In this document: positions 23,165-34,280 of the stretch, one piece after another
Layout of the letters: every line of letters starts with the position of its first letter
Position numbering within the stretch: the stretch's first letter is position 1
NCBI GenBank assembly: GCA_036526135.1
Contig: DATCZA010000023.1
Coordinates: 62,001 to 126,000 of the forward strand
Length of the DNA stretch: 64,000 nt
Origin: UBA2965 sp036526135
GTDB taxonomy: Bacteria > Pseudomonadota > Gammaproteobacteria > Pseudomonadales > Azotimanducaceae
Reading direction: 5' to 3'
The notes under the pieces: generated by a model
Told to the model about the DNA's origin: nothing
What the model saw: only the letters and a program-made list of their open reading frames with translations
Databases searched by the model: none
Translations under genes and position numbers: made by a program

Positions 23165-24868
23165 ATGGATACCCGCATGCAGGAATTGTCGAACAGCGGC
23201 CTGACTCGGTCAGCCGATAATGCTCCGGAGGAGACCGGTTCGGGGCCGGCTCGTGCTCCAGGGAAGGGACGCGAGCTGGACGATCTCAAGCAGGAACTCG
23301 CCAAGTGGCAGGAGCGGGTGCCTAAGCTCGCCGCCGCGCTGCGCGAGCGCACGGAGCACGCAAGCGAACTGCAGGCCCAGATCGAGAAGCTCGAGGCCAA
23401 CCACCGTGCCTCGTCGGATCAGGCTGCCGCTGCCAGCAAAGAGCGTCAGCAGCGGGTGGACGAGCTGCACAGCCAGCTTCAGGCTCAACAGGCAAAGCAC
23501 CAGGAGCTGCAGAGCGAGCTGCAGGCGCGTGGTGCGCAGATCGCCGACCTCCGGCTGGAGGTGGCCGACTGGAAAGAAAAACACCAGCACCTCGTCGAAG
23601 CGGGCGAGCAGGCGTCCGGGCCCTCGGAAGAGGACCAGGCGGCGCTCGAGGCGCTCAAGCGTGAGAACGCGAGCCTCGCCGAAGCGCTGGCCGAGAAGAC
23701 GCGGCTCGCCGAAGAGCGCGCGCGGGAGGTCGCCTCGCTTCGCGAGGACGCCGAATCGCTCTCGAGCCGCAACGCGACGCTCTTCGAGACCACCGAGTTT
23801 GCCAGCAAGCAGCTCGACAGCCTCGGCGACAACCTGGGCGAGCTGCGCGACGAGCTCAACGCTCGCAGCGAGGCGCTTCGGGAAAAAACCGCTCGAATCG
23901 AGGCCCTGGAAGGACAGCTCAGCGAGCGTGAAACCGAGCTCGAGGTCTTCCGGGAGAAAATGGAGTCAGCGGGCGTTTACGAGGAAATGGCGCTGGAGCT
24001 CGAAGAGTCGCTGGCCGCCGAGCGTCAGGAAGTCGAGCGCCTGCAGCAGTGCGTCAAGACGGCCAACCGCATCACCAGCGAGCGCGAGTACGAGCGTCGG
24101 GCGCTGTCCGAGGAGCTCGAGACGCTCATGGAACGCAATCAGGAACTGGAGGCTGCAGCCGAAGCGGGCGGCGATCAGGATCCTGAGCTGGAGCAGCAGC
24201 GCGATCTGATGCTCAGCCTGGAGGAAGAGCTTGCCCAGGCGAAAGACGAACAGGTCGCCCTGGAAAAATCTCATGCGAAGACCCTGGCCGAGAAAGAGCG
24301 GCAGCTCTCCGAGCTCAGGGAAGAGCTGGATGCGGCCGCCGATCGTGCCGGCAAACTCGCCGCTGACGAGTCGATTGGGGAAGCACAACCCGAACACCCG
24401 GCCCAGGACAAGAAAGTCGAGGTGCTGCAGCAGCAGGTAACCACGCTGGAGGAGCTCATCAGAGAGCGAACCGAGGAGCTCAACGAGCTCAAGTGGCGGG
24501 CTCAGCTCGCTGACGGCGAGCGCGAGGCGATCACCGAGGACGACGCCAAGATGATGCTGGTGCTGAACCAGCAGCTCGGCGAAGCTCGTGAGAGCAACGA
24601 CCGCCTCATAGCCGTCATCGGTCGTTTAGAGGAGCGGCTCGCCGCAAGCGATCTGGGTCCCGCCGGTGACGACTTCACGCGAATGCGCGGTATCGGCGAC
24701 AAGCTGGCCGCGCAGCTCAACGAGCTGGGCATACGCACCTTCGGGCAGATTGCCGACATTGATCTTGCCGCTCTCGAGAACGACCACCATCCCCTGGCGG
24801 CGTTCAAGCATCGAATCGAAAAGGACGACTGGGTCGCTCAGGCCCGCGAGCTTGCCGGGAGAGGCTGA
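23165..24868 (+). CDS. long coiled-coil protein with C-terminal helix-hairpin-helix domain
   Basis: 567 residues from ATG 23165; the frame is open to TTG 23120. Residues about 40-480 are Ala/Glu/Leu/Gln/Arg heptad repeats, a near-continuous parallel coiled coil. The last 65 residues contain DFTRMRGIGDKLAAQLNELG, a helix-hairpin-helix of the flap-endonuclease-like/DUF4332 type. The architecture suggests an extended cytoplasmic scaffold that touches DNA or a protein partner with its C-terminal tip. No transmembrane segment is visible. It is a single gene after two hairpins; function unknown. Start is uncertain because GGAG lies too close (3 nt) to ATG 23165. Confidence 0.8.
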   Translation: MDTRMQELSNSGLTRSADNAPEETGSGPARAPGKGRELDDLKQELAKWQERVPKLAAALRERTEHASELQAQIEKLEANHRASSDQAAAASKERQQRVDELHSQLQAQQAKHQELQSELQARGAQIADLRLEVADWKEKHQHLVEAGEQASGPSEEDQAALEALKRENASLAEALAEKTRLAEERAREVASLREDAESLSSRNATLFETTEFASKQLDSLGDNLGELRDELNARSEALREKTARIEALEGQLSERETELEVFREKMESAGVYEEMALELEESLAAERQEVERLQQCVKTANRITSEREYERRALSEELETLMERNQELEAAAEAGGDQDPELEQQRDLMLSLEEELAQAKDEQVALEKSHAKTLAEKERQLSELREELDAAADRAGKLAADESIGEAQPEHPAQDKKVEVLQQQVTTLEELIRERTEELNELKWRAQLADGEREAITEDDAKMMLVLNQQLGEARESNDRLIAVIGRLEERLAASDLGPAGDDFTRMRGIGDKLAAQLNELGIRTFGQIADIDLAALENDHHPLAAFKHRIEKDDWVAQARELAGRG

Positions 24869-24930
24869 TGGCCTCTTGAGCGGCTCGTCGCCGTGGGTCC
24901 CTCGCGGGCAAAGGACCCGGCTTGCTCACC

Positions 24931-24960
24931 TTGAGTTTTCCGCGGGTAACTCGCTATAGT
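24931..24960 (+). promoter_or_regulatory. sigma70-type promoter for cytochrome c4-alr
   Basis: TTGAGT (24931-24936), an 18-bp spacer and TATAGT (24955-24960) match the -35 and -10 hexamers at five of six positions or close to it. It lies 45 bp before the cytochrome start. Confidence 0.7.
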
Positions 24961-25005
24961 CTGCTGCGCTCGCCGCCCTTTCGATTGCAGCTACCAGGAG
25001 GTTTC

Positions 25006-25662
25006 ATGTCGCACTCATCCGTGCCGTTGGTTTTGCGCCGTACGACGAGTTTTCTGTTCATGGTCGTTCTGGTCCCGATGGGGCTGGGTGTGGGCTCGGC
25101 GGTCGCCGACGTCGCCGCCGGCAAGGCAGCGTACATGGTTTGCGCGAGCTGTCACGGGCAGAACGGCGAGGGCAACGCGGCCCTGAACGCGCCTCGCATC
25201 GCCGGTCAGGAGCCCTGGTACATCAGCCGTCAGCTGGCCGCTTACCGGGCCGGGCATCGCGGGACGGCGCCCGGAGATATCTACGGCATGCAGATGCGGC
25301 CCATGGCCATGACCTCGGCGGACCCGGCAACCGAGGCCAATCTCATCGAGTACATCGGAACGCTTTCCGCGGCGCCTGCCACGGCGACCATCGAAGGCGA
25401 CGCCGCTGCCGGCCAGAATGGCTACGCGGTGTGCGTGGCCTGTCACGGTGCGAACGGCGAGGGCAATCAGGCCCTGGGAGGGCCTAAGCTGGCCGGCCAG
25501 AACGACTGGTACCTCGTGCGCCAGATCAAGAATTATCAGAGCGGCCTGCGCGGGTACGATCCCGCCGATACCTACGGCATGCAGATGAAGCCCATGGCTG
25601 GCGTTCTGGCTGACGACAAAGCCATCAACGACGTGGTTGCGTACATCAACACGCTGCGCTGA
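25006..25662 (+). CDS. diheme cytochrome c4
   Basis: 218 residues: signal peptide (hydrophobic span SFLFMVVLVPMGLGVGSAVA, cleavage after VADVA or nearby), then two homologous class I cytochrome c domains with CASCH and CVACH heme sites. Each has the downstream GMQMRPMA or GMQMKPMA methionine ligand region. Cytochrome c4 is periplasmic and passes electrons to terminal oxidases. ATG 25006 has a perfect AGGAGG site; the longer open frame to 24922 has no such support. It is followed after 2 nt by alr. Confidence 0.95.
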   Translation: MSHSSVPLVLRRTTSFLFMVVLVPMGLGVGSAVADVAAGKAAYMVCASCHGQNGEGNAALNAPRIAGQEPWYISRQLAAYRAGHRGTAPGDIYGMQMRPMAMTSADPATEANLIEYIGTLSAAPATATIEGDAAAGQNGYAVCVACHGANGEGNQALGGPKLAGQNDWYLVRQIKNYQSGLRGYDPADTYGMQMKPMAGVLADDKAINDVVAYINTLR

Positions 25663-25664
25663 TC

Positions 25665-26711
25665 GTGCGCGGCCGGCTGCACGTCGACCTGGCTGCGCTC
25701 GCCGCAAATTACCGGTCGTTCTCCAGCGCGGCTGAGGCCGCAGGCGGAACCGCGGGTGGGGTCGTCAAGGCCGACGCCTACGGTCTGGGCGCCGCGAGGG
25801 TGGCGGCAACTCTGCAGTCTGAGGGTTGCGCGGAGTTCTTCGTAGCCACCGTGGAGGAAGGCGCCGCGCTGCGGGCCATCCTGCCGGAAGCCATCATTTA
25901 CGTTTTCGAAGGCGCCACGGGGGCAACCGCGGAAGTGCTGGCATCCAACGACCTCGTTCCCGTGCTCAACCATCGGGGTCAGCTCGAAGCCTGGCAGGCT
26001 TACCGGGAGCGTCCTGCCGCCGTCCATGTGGACACCGGTATGAACCGGCTGGGGTTCCCCGCGGACGTCGATGCGGTGCAGTTTGCGGGGATGAACTTAA
26101 GCCTTCTGCTCACCCATCTGGCCTGCGCGGACGTGCCCGATGACCCCATGAATCACGAGCAGGTCGAGCGCTTCCGGCGCGCCGCCACGTCGTTTCCAGG
26201 TGTACGCACGAGCATCGGCAACTCCGCGGGCATGTTGGCCGACGCGTCGTGCTGCGGTGACCTTGGCCGTCCCGGTGTCGGGCTCTACGGCGGCAATCCC
26301 TTCTCCGACCGACGCAACCCCATGCGCCGGGTGGCCGCCCTCCAAGGGCAGGTCCTGCAGGTGAGGACGTGCTCGGCTGGCAGCCCGCTGGGCTATGGGG
26401 CGACCTACGTTGCGCCCGCCGATCTGCGGGTGGCCGTGGTGGGGCTGGGTTACGCGGACGGCCTGCCGAGGCTGATATCGGGCCGAGGCTGCGCTGCCGT
26501 GGGTGGTCGGCGCTGCGCGTTGCTCGGCCGGGTTTCCATGGACCTGACCCTGGTGGACGTAACCGGGCTCGAGGTTCAGGCCGGCGACTGGATCGAGATG
26601 TTTGGCGACACGGTGTCCGTCGACGAGGTTGCCGGCTGGGCGGAGACCATCGCTTACGAGATTCTCACCGGCATCGGCGATCGCGTGGAGCGCGTCTACT
26701 CCGGGGATTGA
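25665..26711 (+). CDS. alr: alanine racemase
   Basis: 348 residues. PLP-binding Lys35 sits in VVKADAYGLG, the catalytic Tyr244 in PLGYGATY, and IGNSAG plus GRPGVGLYG complete the family pattern. It interconverts L- and D-alanine for peptidoglycan. GTG 25665 begins 2 nt after the cytochrome c4 stop, so the two genes share a transcript; this links cell-wall precursor supply to a respiratory gene only by position. The end overlaps the convergent TPR gene by 16 bp. In other gammaproteobacteria alr often follows dnaB; not here. Confidence 0.95.
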   Translation: MRGRLHVDLAALAANYRSFSSAAEAAGGTAGGVVKADAYGLGAARVAATLQSEGCAEFFVATVEEGAALRAILPEAIIYVFEGATGATAEVLASNDLVPVLNHRGQLEAWQAYRERPAAVHVDTGMNRLGFPADVDAVQFAGMNLSLLLTHLACADVPDDPMNHEQVERFRRAATSFPGVRTSIGNSAGMLADASCCGDLGRPGVGLYGGNPFSDRRNPMRRVAALQGQVLQVRTCSAGSPLGYGATYVAPADLRVAVVGLGYADGLPRLISGRGCAAVGGRRCALLGRVSMDLTLVDVTGLEVQAGDWIEMFGDTVSVDEVAGWAETIAYEILTGIGDRVERVYSGD

Positions 26712-27370
26712 CCCTCGAGCTCCATTGGCCGGTCCAGGGGCTCTGCGGCGGGTCCCGCTTGCAGGGGTATCGGCTCGCGGCTTCGGCTCACGGGCAGGTC
26801 CGTCTGCGCGGCAGATGCCAGGTCGGCGGCGGCGAGGTCCAGCTCGCCCAGGGCCCGATACACGAAGGAGCGGTTGAACCGTGCCGTTGCGCGATGCTCC
26901 TCATCGTTGACGATGACGTTCTCGAACGCTTTGAGCGCGTCGGGGTAGAGCCCCATGTGAAGGAGCGCGGTTCCGCGGTTGACCTCTGCCGCGCCCAACC
27001 CAGGGGCCAGAGCGAGAGCCGCTTCGAAGTCGGCTAGCGCCGCCTCCAACCCTCCCAGCCTGGTCAGGATCAGACCTCGGTTGTTGTGCGCCGCTGCCTG
27101 CCGGAGAGTCTCGTCCAAGCTGTCGGCGGTCAGTCTCAGAAAAACGTCGCAGGGCTCGGGATTGGGGTCTGCTGCCGTGACTTCGCGATGGCAGCCGAGT
27201 GCCGCTTCGTCGGCCACGAGCAGCTCGGCCGCCGACTGTATCGAGCCGGGCGCGCCGCCAGCTTCCCCGGCTCGCTCCACGCCCGCGTCCACAGCGGTCT
27301 CGGCCAACGCAGCACCTGCCGTCAGAGCAATCAGCATCGAGAAGGTGATAATCGCGGTTCGGGCGAGCAT
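26696..27370 (-). CDS. exported TPR-repeat protein
   Basis: 224 residues with a signal peptide (MLARTAIITFSMLIALTAGA, cleavage about after ALA at residue 23) and three to four tetratricopeptide repeats: AAAHNNRGLILTRLGGLEAA, GAAEVNRGTALLHMGLYPDA and ATARFNRSFVYRALGELDLA. TPR domains hold protein complexes together; this one would act in the periplasm. The N-terminal mature segment has two Cys (GCHREV... PCDVF) that could form a disulfide. Not a named family. It converges with alr. Confidence 0.85.
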   Translation of the reverse strand: MLARTAIITFSMLIALTAGAALAETAVDAGVERAGEAGGAPGSIQSAAELLVADEAALGCHREVTAADPNPEPCDVFLRLTADSLDETLRQAAAHNNRGLILTRLGGLEAALADFEAALALAPGLGAAEVNRGTALLHMGLYPDALKAFENVIVNDEEHRATARFNRSFVYRALGELDLAAADLASAAQTDLPVSRSREPIPLQAGPAAEPLDRPMELEGQSPE

Positions 27371-27501
27371 GAGGCGCAGTGTAACGCAATGGCGGCAGGC
27401 GCAGCGCGGACGCAGCGCGGGCGCTGCGACCGCGCTGCTTTGCCGTAGCGCTCGGACCCGCCGCCCCGTAAGCTTCGCCTTCCGCCTGTCGGGAGACGTT
27501 C

Positions 27502-28887
27502 ATGGCCGATCCGCTGCACAATCAGTTTCCGCCCGGCTCCCTGGAGGCCAGGGATCTGGAGCACCTTCTCCACCCCACGACGAATCTGGAACAGCATCAC
27601 AAGGTGGGTCCTCGTGTCCACGACCGGGCCGAAGGCGTCTATCTCTGGGATTCCCAGGGCCGTCAGTATCTCGAAGGCATGGCGGGCCTTTGGTGCACGG
27701 CGCTCGGCTACGGGGAGGAAGAGCTCGTCAGCGCGGCCGCGCAGCAGATGCGCAAGCTCAGCTACTCGCAGCTGTTCGGCGGCCGCAGCAACGAGCCCAG
27801 CATACTCCTGGCCGAGCGGTTGAAAGCCATGGCCCCCTTCGATGCCGGTAGAGTCTTCTTCGGTCTCTCGGGCAGCGATGCCAACGACACCCAGATCAAG
27901 CTCATGTGGTACTACCACAATGCCATCGGCAAGCCGGAAAAGAAGAAGATCATCAGCCGCATGCGCGGCTATCACGGCGTGACGGTGGCCGCCGGGTCCC
28001 TGACCGGTCTTCCCGCCTTCCACGCGCACTTCGATCTGCCGATCCCGGGGGTGCTGCACGTCGATGCTCCACACTACTATCGCGAAGCGAAGGGCGGCGA
28101 GACCGAGACCGAGTTCGTCGACCGGCTGGTCGGCGATCTGGAGGAGCTGATTCTTGGCGAGGGCCCTGAAACCATTGCCGCGTTCATCGCGGAACCCGTT
28201 CAGGCCGCCGGCGGGGTGATCGTGCCGCCGCCCGGCTACTTCGCCAAGGTGCAGGCGCTGTTGGCCCGTCATGACATCCTCTTCATAGACGACGAGGTCA
28301 TCTGCGGCTTCGGCCGCACGGGCCGCGCGTTCGGTGCGCAGACGTTCGGGATCGAGCCGACCACCATGAGCGTGGCGAAGGGCGTCTCTTCGGCCTACCT
28401 GCCGCTAAGCGCCGTGATCATTCCCGAGTTCATGTACGAACCGCTGGTGGAGCTTAGCGGGAGCGTGGGAACCTTCGGCCACGGCTTTACCTATTCGGGC
28501 CATCCGGTGTGTGCGGCGGTTGCGCTTCGGACGCTAGAGCTCATGGAGGAGCGCGAGATCTTTGCTCACGCAGCAGCCGTGTCGGAGCCGTTCCAGGAAC
28601 GTCTGGCGTTGCTGGCCGACCACCCACTGGTGGGGGACGCGCGCGGGGTCGGGCTCCTTGGCGCGGTGGAGCTCGTGGCGGACAAGGACACCCGCACGCC
28701 CTTTCCTCCCGGGCAGGGTGTGGGCGCGCATTGCCAGGAACGTTGCGAGTCCCACGGGTTGATCCTCCGAGCGCTCGGAGACGTGGTGGCCATCTGCCCG
28801 CCGCTGATCATATCCGAGGATCAGGTCGACGAGCTCTTCGCGAAACTGGAAAGGGCGCTGGACGACACGTTCGCCTGGGTTCACTGA
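27502..28887 (+). CDS. class III omega-aminotransferase
   Basis: 461 residues, fold type I PLP enzyme. The PLP-binding lysine is in MSVAKGVSSAYLPL, the cofactor Asp in FIDDEVICGFGRTG and the phosphate/substrate region in YHGVTVAAGSLTG. It transfers an amino group from an amine or omega-amino acid to pyruvate or similar. Its substrate is not identifiable, although class III members near carboxylase genes may handle beta-alanine or taurine-like compounds. It is divergent from the TPR gene (131 bp) and 90 bp upstream of the leucine-degradation genes. Confidence 0.93.
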   Translation: MADPLHNQFPPGSLEARDLEHLLHPTTNLEQHHKVGPRVHDRAEGVYLWDSQGRQYLEGMAGLWCTALGYGEEELVSAAAQQMRKLSYSQLFGGRSNEPSILLAERLKAMAPFDAGRVFFGLSGSDANDTQIKLMWYYHNAIGKPEKKKIISRMRGYHGVTVAAGSLTGLPAFHAHFDLPIPGVLHVDAPHYYREAKGGETETEFVDRLVGDLEELILGEGPETIAAFIAEPVQAAGGVIVPPPGYFAKVQALLARHDILFIDDEVICGFGRTGRAFGAQTFGIEPTTMSVAKGVSSAYLPLSAVIIPEFMYEPLVELSGSVGTFGHGFTYSGHPVCAAVALRTLELMEEREIFAHAAAVSEPFQERLALLADHPLVGDARGVGLLGAVELVADKDTRTPFPPGQGVGAHCQERCESHGLILRALGDVVAICPPLIISEDQVDELFAKLERALDDTFAWVH

Positions 28888-28977
28888 ACAGCGAGCGTTC
28901 GCGTCACAGCTGCGGCGCCTTGGCAGGCAGTTCATTGGGTTGACGTCGTTGTGTATCTTTGCCGTCTGGGGGGAGTT

Positions 28978-30588
28978 ATGGCCATTCTGCAATCGAATAT
29001 CGATACCGGCGCCGCCGCGTTCGCCGCCAACGCGAAGCACCACCGCGAGCTTGCCGATGAGTTGAGGACGCTTGCCGGGCGCATCGTCGAGGGCGGGGAC
29101 GCCCGCTCCAGGGAGCGTCACGTTGGTCGCGGCAAGCTTCTGCCGCGGGACCGCCTCAGCCGTCTGCTGGATCCGGGCTCACCATTTCTGGAGGTTGGCC
29201 AGCTTGGCGGCTACGAGCTTTACGACGACTGGATTCCCAGCGGCGGCATCGTCACCGGCATCGGCAGGGTCTCGGGCACGCAGTGCATGGTGGTGGTGAA
29301 TGACGCCACCGTCAAAGGCGGAACGTATTACCCGATTACCGTCAAGAAGCACTTGAGGGCGCAGGAGATCGCGCTGGAGAATGGCTTGCCGTGCGTCTAT
29401 CTGGTGGATTCCGGCGGCGCGTTCCTGCCCATGCAGGCGGAGGTCTTTCCCGACCGGGATCACTTCGGTCGGATTTTCTACAACCAGGCCAATCTCTCTG
29501 CTCGCGGCATCCCCCAGATCGCGGTGGTGATGGGATCCTGCACGGCGGGGGGCGCTTACGTGCCGGCCATGTGCGACCAGGCCATCATCGTCCGGGGCCA
29601 GGGGACGATCTTTCTCGGCGGGCCGCCCCTGGTAAAGGCCGCGACCGGCGAGGAGGTGGATGCGGAAAGCCTTGGCGGCGGTGACGTGCACAGCCGCACG
29701 TCGGGCGTGACCGACTATCTGGCGGCGGACGATGTCCATGCCCTGGGCATAGCGCGCGAAATCGTCGCGGCCAGCCAGCAGCGCTATCGCGCGACGGTCG
29801 AGACCCGCACGCCCCGACCTCCGGCCTTTGCCGAGGAGGAGCTCTACGGGGTGCTGCCCACGGATCCGCGCACCCCGGTGGACGTGCGCGAGATCATCGC
29901 CCGGCTGGTGGACGGATCGGAATTTCACGAGTTCAAAGCGCTGTATGGAGAAACGCTGGTCTGCGGGTTTGCCCACATCGAGGGGATGCCGGTTGCCGTG
30001 ATCGCCAACAACGGCATCCTGTTCTCAGAGTCGGCGCTCAAGGGCGCGCACTTCATTCAGCTCGCCGACCGGCGCGGGGTGCCTCTGCTCTTTCTGCAGA
30101 ACATCACCGGCTTCATGGTGGGCAAGAAGTACGAGAATCAGGGCATTGCGAAAGACGGGGCGAAGATGGTCACGGCGGTGGCCTGCGCGCGGGTACCGAA
30201 ATTCACCGTCGTGATCGGTGGCTCTTTCGGTGCCGGCAACTACGCCATGTGCGGGCGCGCCTACGGCGCGCGCATGCTCTGGACGTGGCCGAACGCCCGG
30301 ATATCCGTCATGGGGGGAGAGCAGGCGGCCCACGTGCTGGCCACCGTACGCCGGGACGGGGCAGCCGCTCGCGGGGAAGAGTGGCCGGAGGCTGAGCAGG
30401 CGGCGTTCATGGACGACATCCGTGCTCAGTACGAAACTCAGGGACATCCCTACTTCGCGAGCGCCAGGCTCTGGGACGACGGCGTCGTCGACCCGGCTGA
30501 TACCCGGCGCGTGCTGGGCCTCGCGCTCGAGGTTGCCTGCCGGGAACCGCTGCAGCCTCAGTCCGGCTTCGGCGTCTTCAGGATGTAG
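28978..30588 (+). CDS. liuB: methylcrotonoyl-CoA carboxylase, beta (carboxyltransferase) subunit
   Basis: 536 residues, the usual length. The carboxyltransferase pattern includes VKGGTYYPITVKKHLRAQEI, SCTAGGAYVPAMCDQ and GGSFGAGNYAMCGRAY, the last being typical of the methylcrotonyl/geranyl-CoA branch. It carboxylates 3-methylcrotonoyl-CoA from leucine with the biotin subunit. ATG 28978 has GGGGAG upstream; the open frame to 28951 adds nine residues without support. The biotin subunit gene begins 2 nt after this stop. Gene symbol follows the Pseudomonas liu nomenclature. Confidence 0.92.
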   Translation: MAILQSNIDTGAAAFAANAKHHRELADELRTLAGRIVEGGDARSRERHVGRGKLLPRDRLSRLLDPGSPFLEVGQLGGYELYDDWIPSGGIVTGIGRVSGTQCMVVVNDATVKGGTYYPITVKKHLRAQEIALENGLPCVYLVDSGGAFLPMQAEVFPDRDHFGRIFYNQANLSARGIPQIAVVMGSCTAGGAYVPAMCDQAIIVRGQGTIFLGGPPLVKAATGEEVDAESLGGGDVHSRTSGVTDYLAADDVHALGIAREIVAASQQRYRATVETRTPRPPAFAEEELYGVLPTDPRTPVDVREIIARLVDGSEFHEFKALYGETLVCGFAHIEGMPVAVIANNGILFSESALKGAHFIQLADRRGVPLLFLQNITGFMVGKKYENQGIAKDGAKMVTAVACARVPKFTVVIGGSFGAGNYAMCGRAYGARMLWTWPNARISVMGGEQAAHVLATVRRDGAAARGEEWPEAEQAAFMDDIRAQYETQGHPYFASARLWDDGVVDPADTRRVLGLALEVACREPLQPQSGFGVFRM

Positions 30589-30590
30589 CC

Positions 30591-32519
<1,929 letters not shown>

Positions 32520-32541
32520 ATTCCTGGGAGGACCGTGTGTC

Positions 32542-33705
32542 ATGAGTGCTGCAGAATTTGATTTCGGGTTCGACGAGACCCTGAACATGCTGCGTGACAG
32601 CGTGCGCCAGTTCGCGGCCGATGAGATAGCGCCCCGCGCGGCGCAGATCGATGCCAGCAACGAGTTTCCCAGGGATCTCTGGCCCAAGCTGGGCGCCCTC
32701 GGCCTGCTCGGTGTCACCGTGGAGGAAGCCTACGGCGGCGCCGGGCTCGGCTACCTGGCGCACTGCATCGCCATGGAAGAGATCAGTCGGGCGTCGGCTT
32801 CCGTCGGGCTGTCCTACGGCGCCCACTCGAACCTTTGCGTCAATCAGATTCGTCGCTACGCCACCGAGGAGCAGAAGCAGCGCTACCTGCCGCCGCTGAT
32901 TTCCGGGGATTACCTGGGTGCTCTGGCCATGAGCGAGCCGGGCGCGGGCTCCGACGTGGTCAGCATGAGGCTTCGAGCCGAGGACCGGGGCGACAGCTTC
33001 GTGCTCAATGGCAGCAAGATGTGGATCACCAACGGTCCGGGGGCGGACGTTCTGGTGGTTTACGCCACGGTGGACCCGAGTCTGGGTCCTCGCGGGATCA
33101 CGGCGTTTCTCATCGACAAGGGCACGCCGGGTTTCAGCACCGCTCAGAAACTCGACAAGCTGGGTATGCGGGGATCGGATACCTGTGAGCTCGTCTTCGA
33201 TGATTGCGAGGTGTCCAAGACCCAGGTGCTCGGAGAGGTGGGCCAGGGGGTTCGAATTCTGATGAGCGGGCTGGACTACGAACGGGTGGTTCTTGCGGCC
33301 GGGCCGCTGGGCATCATGCAAAGCTGCCTCGATACCGTGCTGCCCTACGTGCACGAGCGAGAGCAGTTCGGACAGCCGGTAGGCACCTTTCAGCTCATGC
33401 AGGGAAAGCTCGCGGACATGTACACCACCATGAACGCCTGTCGGGCATACGTCTACGCGGTTGCGCAAGCGTGCGATGCCGGGCGAACGACGCGTTTCGA
33501 CGCGGCCGGCTGCATCCTGTTCGCCGCCGAGAAGGCCACCTGGATGGCCAGCGAAGCGGTGCAGGCCCTGGGCGGCAACGGCTACATCAACGACTATCCC
33601 ACCGGGCGGCTGCTCAGGGATGCGAAACTCTACGAGATCGGTGCGGGAACCAGCGAGATTCGCCGCATGCTCATCGGTCGGGAGTTGTTCGACGCCACCG
33701 GATGA
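32542..33705 (+). CDS. liuA: isovaleryl-CoA dehydrogenase
   Basis: 387 residues, acyl-CoA dehydrogenase family. FAD site SEPGAGSDVVSM, WITNG and QALGGNGYIND are present. The catalytic Glu247 lies in SGLDYERVVLAAGPLG, a position characteristic of isovaleryl-CoA dehydrogenases rather than of short-chain dehydrogenases, where the Glu is near the C-terminus. It oxidises isovaleryl-CoA to 3-methylcrotonoyl-CoA for the carboxylase encoded just upstream. The order here is B-D-A. The hydratase (liuC) and HMG-CoA lyase (liuE) needed to finish leucine degradation are not in the window. Confidence 0.93.
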   Translation: MSAAEFDFGFDETLNMLRDSVRQFAADEIAPRAAQIDASNEFPRDLWPKLGALGLLGVTVEEAYGGAGLGYLAHCIAMEEISRASASVGLSYGAHSNLCVNQIRRYATEEQKQRYLPPLISGDYLGALAMSEPGAGSDVVSMRLRAEDRGDSFVLNGSKMWITNGPGADVLVVYATVDPSLGPRGITAFLIDKGTPGFSTAQKLDKLGMRGSDTCELVFDDCEVSKTQVLGEVGQGVRILMSGLDYERVVLAAGPLGIMQSCLDTVLPYVHEREQFGQPVGTFQLMQGKLADMYTTMNACRAYVYAVAQACDAGRTTRFDAAGCILFAAEKATWMASEAVQALGGNGYINDYPTGRLLRDAKLYEIGAGTSEIRRMLIGRELFDATG

Positions 33706-33712
33706 CCTTGGC

Positions 33713-33718
33713 TATAAT
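33713..33718 (+). promoter_or_regulatory. consensus -10 box for cytochrome c5
   Basis: TATAAT is a perfect -10 hexamer just after the liuA stop, 69 bp before the cytochrome c5 start. No good -35 is visible at 16-18 bp, but TTGG directly upstream could help as a partial extended -10. Confidence 0.5.
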
Positions 33719-33787
33719 TTCGCGCCCGGCAGCTTGCGCTGCCCTCTCGGCATGTTTTTTCCGCCCATCTCACCTGGAGAAAGAGAT

Positions 33788-34276
33788 TTGCGAAGCCTGG
33801 TTGTCAGATCGAAGGGTATGAATTTCTTACTGATTGGCCTGGCCCTGAGCGGCGTCGCCTTGGTCGCTCATGCGGTCCCGCCCGGCAGCGAGGACGAGAT
33901 CCGTGCCCGCACCGCGCCGATGGGGGCACTTTGCCGAGCCGGCGAGAACTGCTCGGGCTTTGGGGCGCCGGCGGCAATGTCGGCCCCGGCGGTCGCTGGG
34001 GCTCAAGCCCCTGCAGGGGCGCCGGCCGCTGCGGCTCAGTCCGGCGAGCAGATCTACAACCAGTTCTGTGTGGCCTGTCATGCCGTGGGTGTGGCCAACG
34101 CCCCCAAGCTGGGAGATGTGGCGGCGTGGGCGGACCGCATCGCCAAAGGCATGGACGTGCTCATGGCGAGCACGCTCAACGGGATCAACGCCATGCCCGC
34201 CAAGGGCACCTGCATGACCTGCACGGACGCCGATCTGCAGGCGGCCGTGGATTACATGGTAGACGGCTCCCGGTAG
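33788..34276 (+). CDS. cytochrome c5 (monoheme class I)
   Basis: 162 residues. One CVACH heme site, followed about 60 residues later by C-x2-C in KGTCMTCTD, the disulfide seen in cytochrome c5. A signal peptide precedes an Ala/Pro/Gly-rich linker (GAPAAMSAPAVAGAQAPAGA). The TTG at 33788 has GGAG 8 nt upstream and yields a positively charged N-region before the hydrophobic stretch FLLIGLALSGVALVA; ATG 33818 is an alternative with a poorly spaced site. It is a periplasmic electron carrier; partner unknown. It has its own -10 box and converges with comM. Confidence 0.88.
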   Translation: MRSLVVRSKGMNFLLIGLALSGVALVAHAVPPGSEDEIRARTAPMGALCRAGENCSGFGAPAAMSAPAVAGAQAPAGAPAAAAQSGEQIYNQFCVACHAVGVANAPKLGDVAAWADRIAKGMDVLMASTLNGINAMPAKGTCMTCTDADLQAAVDYMVDGSR

Positions 34277-34280
34277 CCGA

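Noticed and set aside
28940..28959. Promoter TTGACG with TATCTT before liuB
   Set aside because: Spacing is only 8 bp between these hexamers; alternative TTCATT-17-TATCTT is too weak to list.
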